DNA from: Fen-1362 sp049516395
GTDB taxonomy: Bacteria; Planctomycetota; Phycisphaerae; Sedimentisphaerales; Anaerobacaceae
Reading direction: 5' to 3'
NCBI GenBank assembly: GCA_049516395.1
Contig: JBEKTD010000009.1
Location: 1-64,000, forward strand
Length of the DNA: 64,000 nucleotides
In this document: in pieces, positions 51,543 to 60,479 of the stretch
Position numbering within the stretch: the stretch's first letter is position 1
How the letters are laid out: each line of letters starts with the position of its first letter
Program-made: the position numbers and the translations under genes
The notes under the pieces: model-generated
The model's database searches: none
What the model saw: the letters and a program-made list of their open reading frames with translations, nothing else
Told to the model about the DNA's origin: nothing

Positions 51543-52553
51543 TCAGGTTACTTCGGCCCTCAATGGTTTGAGCGATTCGTAATCGACTGTCCCGACGCCT
51601 GCCTTTTCAGCGATTGCCAAATAGGGCAAATCCGCGGGTTTGAGATTTAACAGTGAACATCCAAAGGCATCCGCCGCGACCATATCGCAGCTTGCAATCA
51701 TCGTATTTGTTTTTTTCAGGTCCGACACCGACCCGCCAGTAGGCCCGTTGGTCATCATAGTAACGGTGCCGTCAAGTATGACCAGCGTCGGCTTTACGAG
51801 CATGGCAAGCTCAGCGATTATATTGTTGATATCCTGATGGAACACGTTTCGCCTGCCGCCGAGAAGGCCATACCAGTTTTTCATAGTCATCGACGCCGCG
51901 CTTCTATGATGGTTTTTCAGAGGAGCTATGCCGATAAGCTTGTTGGCTTTGGCAAACGGGGCACAATAAACGGGCCAGTCCTTAATCAGCGAGCTGCCCT
52001 CAAGTGTAAGCGGGCTGAAATACGAATCCTTTGGCATAATGACATGGGCACCCGCTGCTGACGCGGCTTTGCTGATACCGCTTATCGTAAAACAGCTCGC
52101 CGGGTCATTTATTGAATTGTCGGTTACTATGACCTTGCGCGCCTTTCTCTCGTAGCATAATTTCACGACCGCGGTAATAACATCCGGATGTGTAGTCGCC
52201 CCGAGAATGGCCGGCGTCGCGAAACCGACGTTTGGTTTTATTACGACGACGTCGCCCGGATTTATAAATCTCTCGATACCGCCGAGAAGCTCGATCGCTT
52301 TGCTTACCGTTTTCGCCCTGTTCTCGCCTTTGACGATGCTTATTACCTGCCCGTCTTTACGCGGTACCGAAAAATCAGGCAATCCTTTTACGGAAGTCCC
52401 CAAAAAGCCGATTTCCTCGTTTTTCGCACCAGGCCCTTTAGGGTCATAAAGCCAGCGTGCAACACCAACAGTAGCGGCAATTGAGGCCGCCGCTTTCGCC
52501 CCGCGGATAAGCAGTTGCCTGCGAGTGGAATTTATCTGGTTTGGTTCAGTCAT
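51543..52553 (-). CDS. Tat-exported DUF362 protein
   Basis: 336 aa. Twin-arginine signal STRRQLLIRGAKAAASIAAT, then the DUF362 domain: VVIKPNVGFATP, THPDVITAVVKLCYERKARKVIVTDNS, IGIAPLKNHHRSAASMTMKN, ILDGTVTMMTNGPTGGS. It is periplasmic after folding. Overlaps the DUF6599 gene by 8 nt, and pairs with the polyferredoxin downstream. Compare the cytoplasmic relative at 30117. Confidence 0.88.
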   Translation of the reverse strand: MTEPNQINSTRRQLLIRGAKAAASIAATVGVARWLYDPKGPGAKNEEIGFLGTSVKGLPDFSVPRKDGQVISIVKGENRAKTVSKAIELLGGIERFINPGDVVVIKPNVGFATPAILGATTHPDVITAVVKLCYERKARKVIVTDNSINDPASCFTISGISKAASAAGAHVIMPKDSYFSPLTLEGSSLIKDWPVYCAPFAKANKLIGIAPLKNHHRSAASMTMKNWYGLLGGRRNVFHQDINNIIAELAMLVKPTLVILDGTVTMMTNGPTGGSVSDLKKTNTMIASCDMVAADAFGCSLLNLKPADLPYLAIAEKAGVGTVDYESLKPLRAEVT

Positions 52554-53532
52554 TGAGTTCTTTCAACCGGGCGATTAAAACTTCCGCCGCCTTTTCCGCC
52601 GCCTGCTTGTCATTCGCCTCGTGAACGCCCCCGACAAATACACCCGCCGAAAAGACCATCTCGAAGCTTCCGTAAAAATCCACGACCGATGCGCCGGCGG
52701 ATTTAAGGATTTCGCTGTCAACCGTAACTGCCTTGGCGCCGTTGGTTATGAGAAAATCATAATAATTCTTCGCGACTGCCTTCGCCTCGTCAGTATTTTT
52801 ACGCTTGCTTAAAAATATCGATACTGCCTTATCACCGACCTTGTATTTCGCCGAATAAGTGTCTGTAAGCCCGTCAAAACCGAATGCGTTATCAATCTGT
52901 AGATTCCATGTCCCGGCCACCGTGCCTTCTATCGGGAAATATCCCAGTTCGGCTATCTTGTCGTTGTCCGTCGGCTTAAATTTGGCGGACATGTCTTTAG
53001 CGATACCTTTCATCCCGTCCACCAGTTCATTCGATTCGGCTGAACCAATCATTTCGATATAATTTTTGCCAAGCGATATGCAGATCTCGTTGCCCGCCAC
53101 GTAGCCAAACGCCGAAGCCCCTAAACCGTTCAGGTCAGTAACATCCGCCCTTTTCTGCCTGCTGTAAACCGAAAAGGAATTCTTTGCGTTGTTCATATCG
53201 TAAATGTAAAGCTCGAATCCAAGTTCGGAATTACTTTTGGCCGCGAACCGCTGGGTAGTCAGCTTGACAAAACCGGCATCCTGATACATAGGGGCCTTGC
53301 CGTCGATTTTCTCGTAAAGATTATCGTTGTTATATGTCTCGACTTTGCCGACAGGCGGAAAATCGCCGCCGCTTTCCTGCTGTGACGTGATGCCGAAACG
53401 AGCCATATTATAGTCACGGGAAATGATATAGATGCTGACCGTTGTGCCGACCATAATTAGCAGAATCAGCACGCTAACAACGGTTTCAAGTGTTCTCGCA
53501 CGACCGGAAAGTAGCTGCATAAATTTCCGCAT
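52546..53532 (-). CDS. Membrane-anchored DUF6599-like protein
   Basis: 328 aa. One N-terminal transmembrane anchor (about 17-37), then an extracytoplasmic domain in which NLYEKIDGKAPMYQDAGFVKL and FELYIYDMNNAKNSFSVY look like the DUF6599 pattern. No catalytic signature. First gene of the redox operon, so it may be an assembly or docking partner of the exported Fe-S proteins; this is inferred from position. Confidence 0.65.
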   Translation of the reverse strand: MRKFMQLLSGRARTLETVVSVLILLIMVGTTVSIYIISRDYNMARFGITSQQESGGDFPPVGKVETYNNDNLYEKIDGKAPMYQDAGFVKLTTQRFAAKSNSELGFELYIYDMNNAKNSFSVYSRQKRADVTDLNGLGASAFGYVAGNEICISLGKNYIEMIGSAESNELVDGMKGIAKDMSAKFKPTDNDKIAELGYFPIEGTVAGTWNLQIDNAFGFDGLTDTYSAKYKVGDKAVSIFLSKRKNTDEAKAVAKNYYDFLITNGAKAVTVDSEILKSAGASVVDFYGSFEMVFSAGVFVGGVHEANDKQAAEKAAEVLIARLKELND

Positions 53533-53707
53533 CCCGCTTTTATCGGGATTGCCCCTAAAAACAGATGGTTATTATACCCCCCACCTCTACATATGTCAAG
53601 TTGAGAAAAAATGTTGGTTCTCTCGATTATCAAAACCAGATGAAGGCAAACCAAAGTTGTCCAGCTTACTTAGACGAGCAAAACCGAGGCAAGCGTATAG
53701 CGAATGG

Positions 53708-53735
53708 TTGCGATTTGGAGAAAGTGTGGTATCAT
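53708..53735 (+). promoter_or_regulatory. Promoter of the oxidoreductase gene at 53812
   Basis: TTGCGA (53708-53713), 16-bp spacer, TATCAT (53730-53735). The rest of 53533-53811 holds no credible gene. Confidence 0.5.
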
Positions 53736-53811
53736 ATTGGTTTTGAAAGGCCAAAAAGTGTTAAATGGAAAATGCCGGTTTAGAAATCTTCGAAATTTAG
53801 GAGTCGAAATT

Positions 53812-54960
53812 ATGTCCGCAAGAACCTTTATATTTCTGCTCGCTGTCGTCGCAATAACAACAATTGGTTTTGTTAATACAGATGCGATTGCCGCTTCGCC
53901 ATCCGACACAAACCAGCAGGCAGACGCTAACGCCAAACCGCCCTTTCGACTCGCGATTGCCGGCCTCGTCCACGGCCACGTTACCGGCCTGCTGAAGGAT
54001 ATTCCCCACCGCAAGGACATCACCCTTGTCGGCATCGCCGAGCCAGACGCCAAACTCGCCGCTGATTACGCCATGAGATACCATATTCCGCAATCCATAA
54101 TTTACACCGACCTCAACAAAATGCTCGACGAAACCAAACCGCAGGCCGTAGTCATCTATACCTCTACTTTTGACCATTTACAAGTTGTCCAGACCTGCGC
54201 CGCGCATCATATAGATGCGATGATGGAAAAACCGCTGGCTGTGAGTATCGAACACGCAGCCGCTATGGCCGAAGCCGCGAAAAAAGGCAATATACACGTC
54301 CTCGTCAACTACTATACGACATGGGAACCCGCGAATACCTTGATGCGCGACACTATAATCGAGCAAAAGGCCATCGGCGAGATTCGCAAAATTGTCTTCT
54401 ACAAAGGCCATTCAGGCCCAAAGGAAATCGGATGTTCGCCTGAATTCCTCAATTGGCTTACGGACCCGAACTTAAACGGCGGAGGCGCTCTTTTTGATTT
54501 CGGCTGCTATGGCGCTAACATGGCAACATGGTTTTTGAATAACCAAAAGCCACTCTCCGTAACCGCTGTCACCCGGCAGACAAAACCGGACATCTATCCG
54601 AAAGTTGATGACGACGCGACCGTCATAATTACCTACCCCAAAGCACAGGTCATCATAATGGCCTCCTGGAGCTGGCCCTATGGCAGAGATGACATTGAAA
54701 TTTACGGCACAACCGGCTCAATTAAAACCCTTGACGGCAGAAACGTAATTTTGCGCATCGATGGAAAACCAGAGCAGGAAATCGCCGCCAAACCAATCGA
54801 ATCTCCTTACAGTGATTCTTTGACTTATCTCGCTGCGATAGTTAACGGCGGGATAAAACCGCAGGAGCTGGCATCTCTCGAAAATAATACGATAGTCACC
54901 GAAATTCTTTGCGCCGCCCGACGCTCCGCGCAATCACAATCGACAATTCAACTGCGATGA
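53812..54960 (+). CDS. Secreted Gfo/Idh/MocA family oxidoreductase
   Basis: 382 aa. Sec-type signal peptide (cut near AIAA), then FRLAIAGLVHGHVTGLLKDI (Rossmann), VVIYTSTFDHLQVVQTCAAHHIDAMMEKPLAV (EKP active-site motif), NYYTTWEPAN and the C-terminal beta domain. ATG 53812 follows AGGAG. Its last 113 bp and the 25 bp after the stop recur as a direct repeat at 55727-55864. Confidence 0.88.
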   Translation: MSARTFIFLLAVVAITTIGFVNTDAIAASPSDTNQQADANAKPPFRLAIAGLVHGHVTGLLKDIPHRKDITLVGIAEPDAKLAADYAMRYHIPQSIIYTDLNKMLDETKPQAVVIYTSTFDHLQVVQTCAAHHIDAMMEKPLAVSIEHAAAMAEAAKKGNIHVLVNYYTTWEPANTLMRDTIIEQKAIGEIRKIVFYKGHSGPKEIGCSPEFLNWLTDPNLNGGGALFDFGCYGANMATWFLNNQKPLSVTAVTRQTKPDIYPKVDDDATVIITYPKAQVIIMASWSWPYGRDDIEIYGTTGSIKTLDGRNVILRIDGKPEQEIAAKPIESPYSDSLTYLAAIVNGGIKPQELASLENNTIVTEILCAARRSAQSQSTIQLR

Positions 54961-54985
54961 AACACCGATGGCAGTCAGGGGAAAA
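54848..54985 (+). repeat. Direct repeat, copy A (oxidoreductase 3' end)
   Basis: 138 bp that recur at 55727-55864 with 5 mismatches (about 96% identity), no indels, 879-bp period. It covers the 3' end of the gene including its TGA and 25 bp beyond. Confidence 0.97.
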
Positions 54986-55004
54986 TAAGCGTACAGGTTG
55001 AAAA

Positions 55005-55613
55005 ATGAAACAATTGTTACTGGTCCTGTTGGTGCTTGGGGTGTCTATGCCGGCCAGTGCCGACGTGCATGTCTATAACATGAAGGCGAGCAACGCGGAA
55101 TACAAATACAATTCAGATTCAAATGCCTGGGGGCAGATTAAAGATACCAATACCGCGTTTGTTATCTTCGAGTTGCCGGCTGGCGGTTCAGCCAACGTCT
55201 GGGACGTTTATACGTATAAAGCTAAAGACCCAAACGGCAAAACGCAAAATTATTGCAAGGGTGAAAACCGGGGCATATTAGGTTTTGAGCATGCGTCGTT
55301 AAGCCAGACAAAGGCAAAGTGGGTCATATCAGATGCAGCCAATGGACGCTGTATTATTCTGACAGGCGATGTAAACACAGCAAACATTCGCAGCTACAAA
55401 AGTTCCTGCAATTCCTGTCATGACCCGTCAAAAGGCACCCCTGCATTTGACATTACATCCTCCTTCGCCGGTTATTCGATAAAGGACAGAACCGACGCCA
55501 ACCACACAACTGCGTTGTCCCTGAATGTGTACGTCGTCAGCCCAAATGAGAAAGTAAAGATGCCTGTTTTGGTTGACGTTTCCGGCGTCCGGTTTCTGAT
55601 GCCTTTGAATTAA
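55005..55613 (+). CDS. Secreted CxxCH (single c-type heme) protein
   Basis: 202 aa: signal peptide cut after ASA (about residue 19), a beta-rich body, and one heme c motif, CNSCH, in SYKSSCNSCHDPSKG. No recognised family; a cytochrome-P460-like role is possible because of the single CxxCH, but other P460 motifs are not evident. The gene lies exactly between the two copies of the 138-bp oxidoreductase-tail repeat, so it may have been inserted with the second copy. Confidence 0.65.
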   Translation: MKQLLLVLLVLGVSMPASADVHVYNMKASNAEYKYNSDSNAWGQIKDTNTAFVIFELPAGGSANVWDVYTYKAKDPNGKTQNYCKGENRGILGFEHASLSQTKAKWVISDAANGRCIILTGDVNTANIRSYKSSCNSCHDPSKGTPAFDITSSFAGYSIKDRTDANHTTALSLNVYVVSPNEKVKMPVLVDVSGVRFLMPLN

Positions 55614-55726
55614 AATCTTTTCTGTTTTCAATAGTTTTTACTTTTAGCTTTGCCCCGCGTTTTAGTATTTCATCCGCTCAGAAGATTGAAGAAACCAAAA
55701 TCGCTCTCCGTGAACTTGGTATAAAT

Positions 55727-55864
55727 GCGGGATAAAACCGCAGGAGCTGGCGTCTCTCGAAAATAATACGATAGTCACCGAAATTCTTTGCGCTGCCCGA
55801 CGCTCCGCGCAATCACAATCGACGATTCAACTGCGATGAAACGCCGATGACAGTCAGGGGAAAA
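55727..55864 (+). repeat. Direct repeat, copy B (tail of the oxidoreductase gene)
   Basis: Same 138 bp as 54848-54985 including the stop codon position, but with no gene before it. The 110 bp between the CxxCH gene and this copy hold nothing recognised. Confidence 0.97.
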
Positions 55865-55950
55865 CCCAAAAATGGTGATTGATTATTTGCCGGCAGCGGG
55901 CATAATAATCAGTAATCATTTATCAATCTGGTTTGGGGAAACAAGGCGAA

Positions 55951-56814
55951 ATGTTCAGCATATTATGCACAGGCGACGGGGCATCGGTTTGGGGCGGGCT
56001 GTTCGTGGCGATTGTCGTCATAGGCACAATCATCCGCATTCTGTCCAAGCGCAAAGGCCCCGGCATCGCTATGTGCCAGATATTCATCCTCGACGGCGAC
56101 AGGAGCGGCAATTTCGTCCGCATCGAAAACGCCATAGCCGAAGCCAAATCAAAAGACGCAGAATTGATATGCTTTCCAGAAGCGACAATGCTTGGCTGGC
56201 TCAATTCCGATGCGCATGCGAGGGCCTGCACGATTCCAGGGCCGGATTCGGAACAGCTTTGCGAGCTGGCGAAAAAATACGGGGTATATCTTTGTATCGG
56301 CGTTGAGGAATTTGAACTGGGAAGATTGTTCAACAGCGCGATGCTCATCGACGACCGGGGACAGATTCTGCTCAAACATCGCCAGATAAACATCCCGCAA
56401 AAACTGATGTCTCCCCCTTATTCTGCAGGAAGCGAATCCGACATCGCCACGGTGAACACCAAATTCGGCAAGATTGGCCTGCTTATATGCGCCGACACGC
56501 ATCGCGAAGACCTTCTCGACCGGATGGCAGCGCTGAAGCCGAACCTGCTTTTGGTGCCTTATGGCTACGCGGAAGAGGAGCTAAAATGGCCCGCGCACGG
56601 CGAGGAGTTTCATAACGTCGTTATAAACGCCGCGAAACGAACAGGTGCGGTGGTTATTGGAACAAATCCTGTGGGCAGGATAAGCAGAGGCCCCTGGTCA
56701 GGCAGAATTTATGGCGGCAACAGCATCGCGGTTGACAGAACGGGCAATACAATGAATACTGCCAAAGACCGCGACAGGGACGTGAAAATCGTACTAATAA
56801 CCGCGATTCGATAG
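55951..56814 (+). CDS. Nitrilase-superfamily carbon-nitrogen hydrolase, membrane-anchored
   Basis: 287 aa. An N-terminal transmembrane segment (about 13-33) precedes the C-N hydrolase domain. The catalytic triad is visible: Glu in CFPEATMLGW, Lys in LLKHRQINIP, Cys in LLICADTHRED. Amidase or N-carbamoyl hydrolase activity is likely; the substrate is unknown. ATG 55951 follows AAGG; a TTG at 55933 is the alternative. Confidence 0.85.
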   Translation: MFSILCTGDGASVWGGLFVAIVVIGTIIRILSKRKGPGIAMCQIFILDGDRSGNFVRIENAIAEAKSKDAELICFPEATMLGWLNSDAHARACTIPGPDSEQLCELAKKYGVYLCIGVEEFELGRLFNSAMLIDDRGQILLKHRQINIPQKLMSPPYSAGSESDIATVNTKFGKIGLLICADTHREDLLDRMAALKPNLLLVPYGYAEEELKWPAHGEEFHNVVINAAKRTGAVVIGTNPVGRISRGPWSGRIYGGNSIAVDRTGNTMNTAKDRDRDVKIVLITAIR

Positions 56815-56944
56815 CATCCGGCCGATTCGCAGGCGTATTATCATTGATAATTGATGGTTGATTATTTACGGCGGATGTTTTATTATTAATAGAAACTTAA
56901 CTTTTACCGTGTAACTACTACGAAGATTTGTATAGGAGATTAAA

Positions 56945-57217
56945 ATGAGCGCATATATGCAATACGTTCAGGCACTGGGTATGCCGGAGGGATTTGAATG
57001 GCTGGTTATATTAATCGTAGCCCTGTTGGTATTCGGCAAAAAATTACCAGAGGTGGCTCGTGGTCTTGGCAAAAGTGTCAGTCAGTTTAAAAAAGGGTTG
57101 AGCGAAGTCGATGATATTAAAGGCGATGTTGCCAATGAGATTAGTAAGGTGAAAGACGACGTTGCCAAACAAACCAGCGAAACCACGGCGCCTAAAAACA
57201 CCCAAAATAATAACTGA
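56945..57217 (+). CDS. tatA: Twin-arginine translocase subunit TatA
   Basis: 90 aa: the N-terminal helix EWLVILIVALLVFGKKLPEVARGLGKS holds FGKKLPE and the amphipathic helix, then an acidic tail with VDDIKGDVANEI repeats. TAGGAG precedes the ATG. With TatC 48 nt downstream it forms the minimal Tat translocase, needed by the Tat substrates at 36406, 48494 and 51543. Confidence 0.93.
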   Translation: MSAYMQYVQALGMPEGFEWLVILIVALLVFGKKLPEVARGLGKSVSQFKKGLSEVDDIKGDVANEISKVKDDVAKQTSETTAPKNTQNNN

Positions 57218-57265
57218 AACATTATACCCTAAATTGCCGCCAGGTTTTTCATTACTCGGCACCAG

Positions 57266-58057
57266 ATGAGCCGCAAAGACAAGAAAGACGGTTTTCCTGA
57301 CACTACAATGACATTCGGGGAACACCTCGAAGAGTTGCGTTTCCGGTTAATTATGGCCATCATCGGTCTGTTAGTCGGAATGACGATTTGCTTTATATTC
57401 GGTCAGGGCATAATATCCTTTATCGTGGCTCCATATCTAAAAGCAGTTAGTAATAATCCGAATCCGGCAGCAAGGCTTTTAATTCTGGGGCCGGCGGAGG
57501 GCTTTATCAGTTACTGCAATATATGCATGATATCAGGACTAATCCTTGCTTCTCCCTGGGTCTTCTATCATATCTGGATGTTTGTGGCCGCCGGACTTTA
57601 TCCTCACGAAAAAAAATACGTCTATATGACCATACCTTTTTCCGTCGCTCTTTTCATTATCGGCGCTCTTTTCTTTATGTTTTTCGTGGCGCCGCTTACT
57701 ATCAAAATTCTTATAAAGTTCAACGAAGATATCCTGGCCGCTCAGTCGTCGTTTACCTTTCGTCAATATGTGTCGTTTGTTACAACTATGATGCTGACGT
57801 TCGGTCTGACATTCCAAACGCCCCTTGTGATATTGTGCCTGAATCGAATTGGTTTCATTTCCCTTGAGGCCTTCCATCGCAGCCGAAAGTACGCCGTTCT
57901 CGCTATAGTAATCATCGCCTCGGTAATTATACCCAGCGGAGATGTGATTTCCATGTTCTCGCTCGCTATCCCAATGTATCTGCTTTACGAGTTAGGTATT
58001 CTCCTTAGCTGGCTTGCAGAGAAACGCGCCAAAGCCCGCAAGGCACAAAACACATAA
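57266..58057 (+). CDS. tatC: Twin-arginine translocase subunit TatC
   Basis: 263 aa, six transmembrane helices. TFGEHLEELRFRLIMAI is the conserved N-terminal helix and FRQYVSFVTTMMLTFGLTFQTPLVILCL the periplasmic-loop region. It forms the signal-binding core with TatA. Confidence 0.93.
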   Translation: MSRKDKKDGFPDTTMTFGEHLEELRFRLIMAIIGLLVGMTICFIFGQGIISFIVAPYLKAVSNNPNPAARLLILGPAEGFISYCNICMISGLILASPWVFYHIWMFVAAGLYPHEKKYVYMTIPFSVALFIIGALFFMFFVAPLTIKILIKFNEDILAAQSSFTFRQYVSFVTTMMLTFGLTFQTPLVILCLNRIGFISLEAFHRSRKYAVLAIVIIASVIIPSGDVISMFSLAIPMYLLYELGILLSWLAEKRAKARKAQNT

Positions 58058-58066
58058 CGTAATAAG

Positions 58067-59491
58067 ATGCTTACGCTGATAAACACCAATACGATGCAGC
58101 CGGCAATTGCCCCTGTGGGACTGGATTATATTGCCGGTGCAGCCAAACAGGCCGGTATTGACGTTGACCTTGTCGATTTGTGTTTGGCCGACAATAAAGA
58201 CGCAACGCTGAAAGATTATTTCAGCAAACATACTCCTGAGCTTGTCGGGCTATCGTTTCGCAATGTCGATGACTGTTTCTGGCCAAGCTGTCAGTGGTTT
58301 GTGCCGAAACTCGCCGAGCAAATAAAAGCAATTCGCAAACTCACCGATGCGCCGATTGTCCTCGGCGGCGTGGGTTTTTCAATTTTCGCGCAGCAGATAG
58401 TCGAATACACAAAAGCCGACTTCGGCATCCGCGGCGACGGCGAGCAGGCGATAATCGAACTGTACGAACAATTACAGGGACAAAAACATTTTGACAAAGT
58501 CGCGGGGCTAACTTGGTGGGAAGACCAGACAGTTCGCACGAATAAGCCAATATGGCCTGAGCCGTTGTCGCTTTCCACAGGCAGGAACACAGTCGATAAT
58601 GTTACCTATTTTAATCGGGGTGGACAGCTCGGCATCGAGACCAAACGCGGCTGCGGCCACAACTGCATTTATTGTGCCGACAGAATAAGCAAAGGGGAAT
58701 TTGTGCGAGTGCGAAAGCCGGCCCAAGTCGCAGATGAAGTCGAAACGCTGCTCGCCAAAGGAATAAACGTCCTGCACATCTGCGATTCCGAATTCAACGT
58801 TGCTCGCAACCATGCATACGCCGTTTGCGAAGAATTCGTCCGGCGCGGATTAGGCAAACAGTTGAAATGGTACGCATATATGGCAGTTGTGCCCTTTGAC
58901 GCAGAATTAGCGGCAATTATGCGAAAGGCCGGCTGCGTCGGCATCGACTTTACCGGCGATTCCGGCTGCGAAACGATGCTCAGGGCCTATCACCAGAAAC
59001 ATAAAAGACAGGACCTCGCCGATGCTGTTCGGTGGTGCAAAGATAATGGAATCACCGTAATGATTGACCTGATTTTCGGCGGCCCTGGAGAAATACCAGC
59101 GTCAGTCAGAGAATCAATCGACTTCATCAAGCAAATCAATCCCGATTGTGCAGGAGCGCCGCTTGGCGTGCGAATTTATCCGGGAACCGATATGGCGATT
59201 ACGGCGGCTGCCGGAGGTCCGATGGAAACAAACCCCAATATCAAACGAAAATATGCCGGCCCCGTGGATTTGTTCAGGCCGACGTTTTACATATCGCATT
59301 TGTTAGGCCCAAACCCCGCGAGATTGATAAAGGATTTTATCGCGGGCGACAAAAGATTCTTCGAGCCGATTGATGAGGCCGACGCGGCCTTAACTGACCA
59401 TAACTACAACGATAACACAGAACTCGTTGACGCCATTAAAACCGGCTCACGCGGCGCGTATTGGCATATCCTTCACAAACTCCGCAGTTAA
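58067..59491 (+). CDS. Cobalamin-binding radical SAM enzyme
   Basis: 474 aa. N-terminal B12-binding-type domain (about 1-160: LTLINTNTMQPAIAPVGLDYIAG, VGLSFRNVDDC, LGGVGFSIF), then radical SAM: CGHNCIYCADRISKGEFVRVR with the CxxxCxxC cluster motif, then GVDFTGDSG-like HCP region. The domain lacks the usual DxHxxG cobalamin-His motif in clear form. The reaction (methylation or other) is unknown. Confidence 0.88.
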   Translation: MLTLINTNTMQPAIAPVGLDYIAGAAKQAGIDVDLVDLCLADNKDATLKDYFSKHTPELVGLSFRNVDDCFWPSCQWFVPKLAEQIKAIRKLTDAPIVLGGVGFSIFAQQIVEYTKADFGIRGDGEQAIIELYEQLQGQKHFDKVAGLTWWEDQTVRTNKPIWPEPLSLSTGRNTVDNVTYFNRGGQLGIETKRGCGHNCIYCADRISKGEFVRVRKPAQVADEVETLLAKGINVLHICDSEFNVARNHAYAVCEEFVRRGLGKQLKWYAYMAVVPFDAELAAIMRKAGCVGIDFTGDSGCETMLRAYHQKHKRQDLADAVRWCKDNGITVMIDLIFGGPGEIPASVRESIDFIKQINPDCAGAPLGVRIYPGTDMAITAAAGGPMETNPNIKRKYAGPVDLFRPTFYISHLLGPNPARLIKDFIAGDKRFFEPIDEADAALTDHNYNDNTELVDAIKTGSRGAYWHILHKLRS

Positions 59492-59496
59492 TCAAA

Positions 59497-60342
59497 TTAC
59501 CAGATTTTCGCGGTTACCGGGTCGCTTGCGCGAGGTTCGAGGCGAATAGCGTCTTTGACACAAAGAGAGCGACAGATTCCACAGCCGTAGCATTTCATTT
59601 TGTCGATGACCACTTTTTTGTTTGATGCGCTGTACGAGATTGCACCGAACTGACACAACCGCATACACTGCCGGCAGCCGATGCACTTGTCGGGGTCGGC
59701 ATAGGCAATAAACTCGGCGCGGAACATCACTGGAATATCGTAGGTTACTGTGCATCGCATCGCGAGACAATCGGCACGGTCACAGTTGCATAGGCCGCCG
59801 ATAAACGGCGTCTGGAACGTCCACACGGTATGACAAAGCCCTTCCTTTTCATGCTCGCGAAAGCTTGCAATCGCCTGCTCTTTGGTAATCATCTCCACGC
59901 CCGGCGAATCAGGCCCATTCAGAAAGCTTGTGTCAACGCCCCGCATAATCTCGCCGAATTTCCCGCCGTTGGGTCCCATACTTATGCCGTAGCAGTACCG
60001 TTTCTCCTTGCCTGTGGTAAAATGCCTGCAATAGCACGCCACTCGGGCAATCGAATTAACAAAACCGAAAATTTTCTCAATATCCTCGATTGGCACAACC
60101 TGACCGTAATGCTGTTTTTTCATTTTACGAGGGATAAGCCGCCTCACCAATGCCTGTATGAATTTAGGAGCATTGGGAAGCTTATTCATTTTCTCAATGG
60201 TTTTGGCCGTGGCTTCGCCGTCCGCTGCGAAATTCTCAATCATTCTCCGCCTGCGGACGTCATTGAGTAAATCTTCCGAATAATTATTCGCCTGAAGATA
60301 CCATTTTTGGCCTTCGCCGTGCTTTAAACAAAATTCACACAT
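59497..60342 (-). CDS. 4Fe-4S ferredoxin-domain protein
   Basis: 281 aa from ATG 60342. An N-terminal helical region with CEFCLKHGE and a CYCRH motif, then two ferredoxin motifs: CIGCRQCMRLCQFGAI and CYGCGICRSLCVKDAI. NCDRADCLAMRC lies between. This resembles energy-metabolism 4Fe-4S subunits of anaerobes. Converges with the radical SAM gene; an upstream start at 60369 is less likely. Confidence 0.85.
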   Translation of the reverse strand: MCEFCLKHGEGQKWYLQANNYSEDLLNDVRRRRMIENFAADGEATAKTIEKMNKLPNAPKFIQALVRRLIPRKMKKQHYGQVVPIEDIEKIFGFVNSIARVACYCRHFTTGKEKRYCYGISMGPNGGKFGEIMRGVDTSFLNGPDSPGVEMITKEQAIASFREHEKEGLCHTVWTFQTPFIGGLCNCDRADCLAMRCTVTYDIPVMFRAEFIAYADPDKCIGCRQCMRLCQFGAISYSASNKKVVIDKMKCYGCGICRSLCVKDAIRLEPRASDPVTAKIW

Positions 60343-60479
60343 CTTATTCAATCCCCGGGACAATAACAAAATACCATGCTAACCACTGCCTACTGGGCAA
60401 ACGGTATTCACTATAATATTTTCTGATTTGCCGCCGTCAAGTTAGAGTTCTGTTTGCGAAATCGATTACGCGGGGGGGA

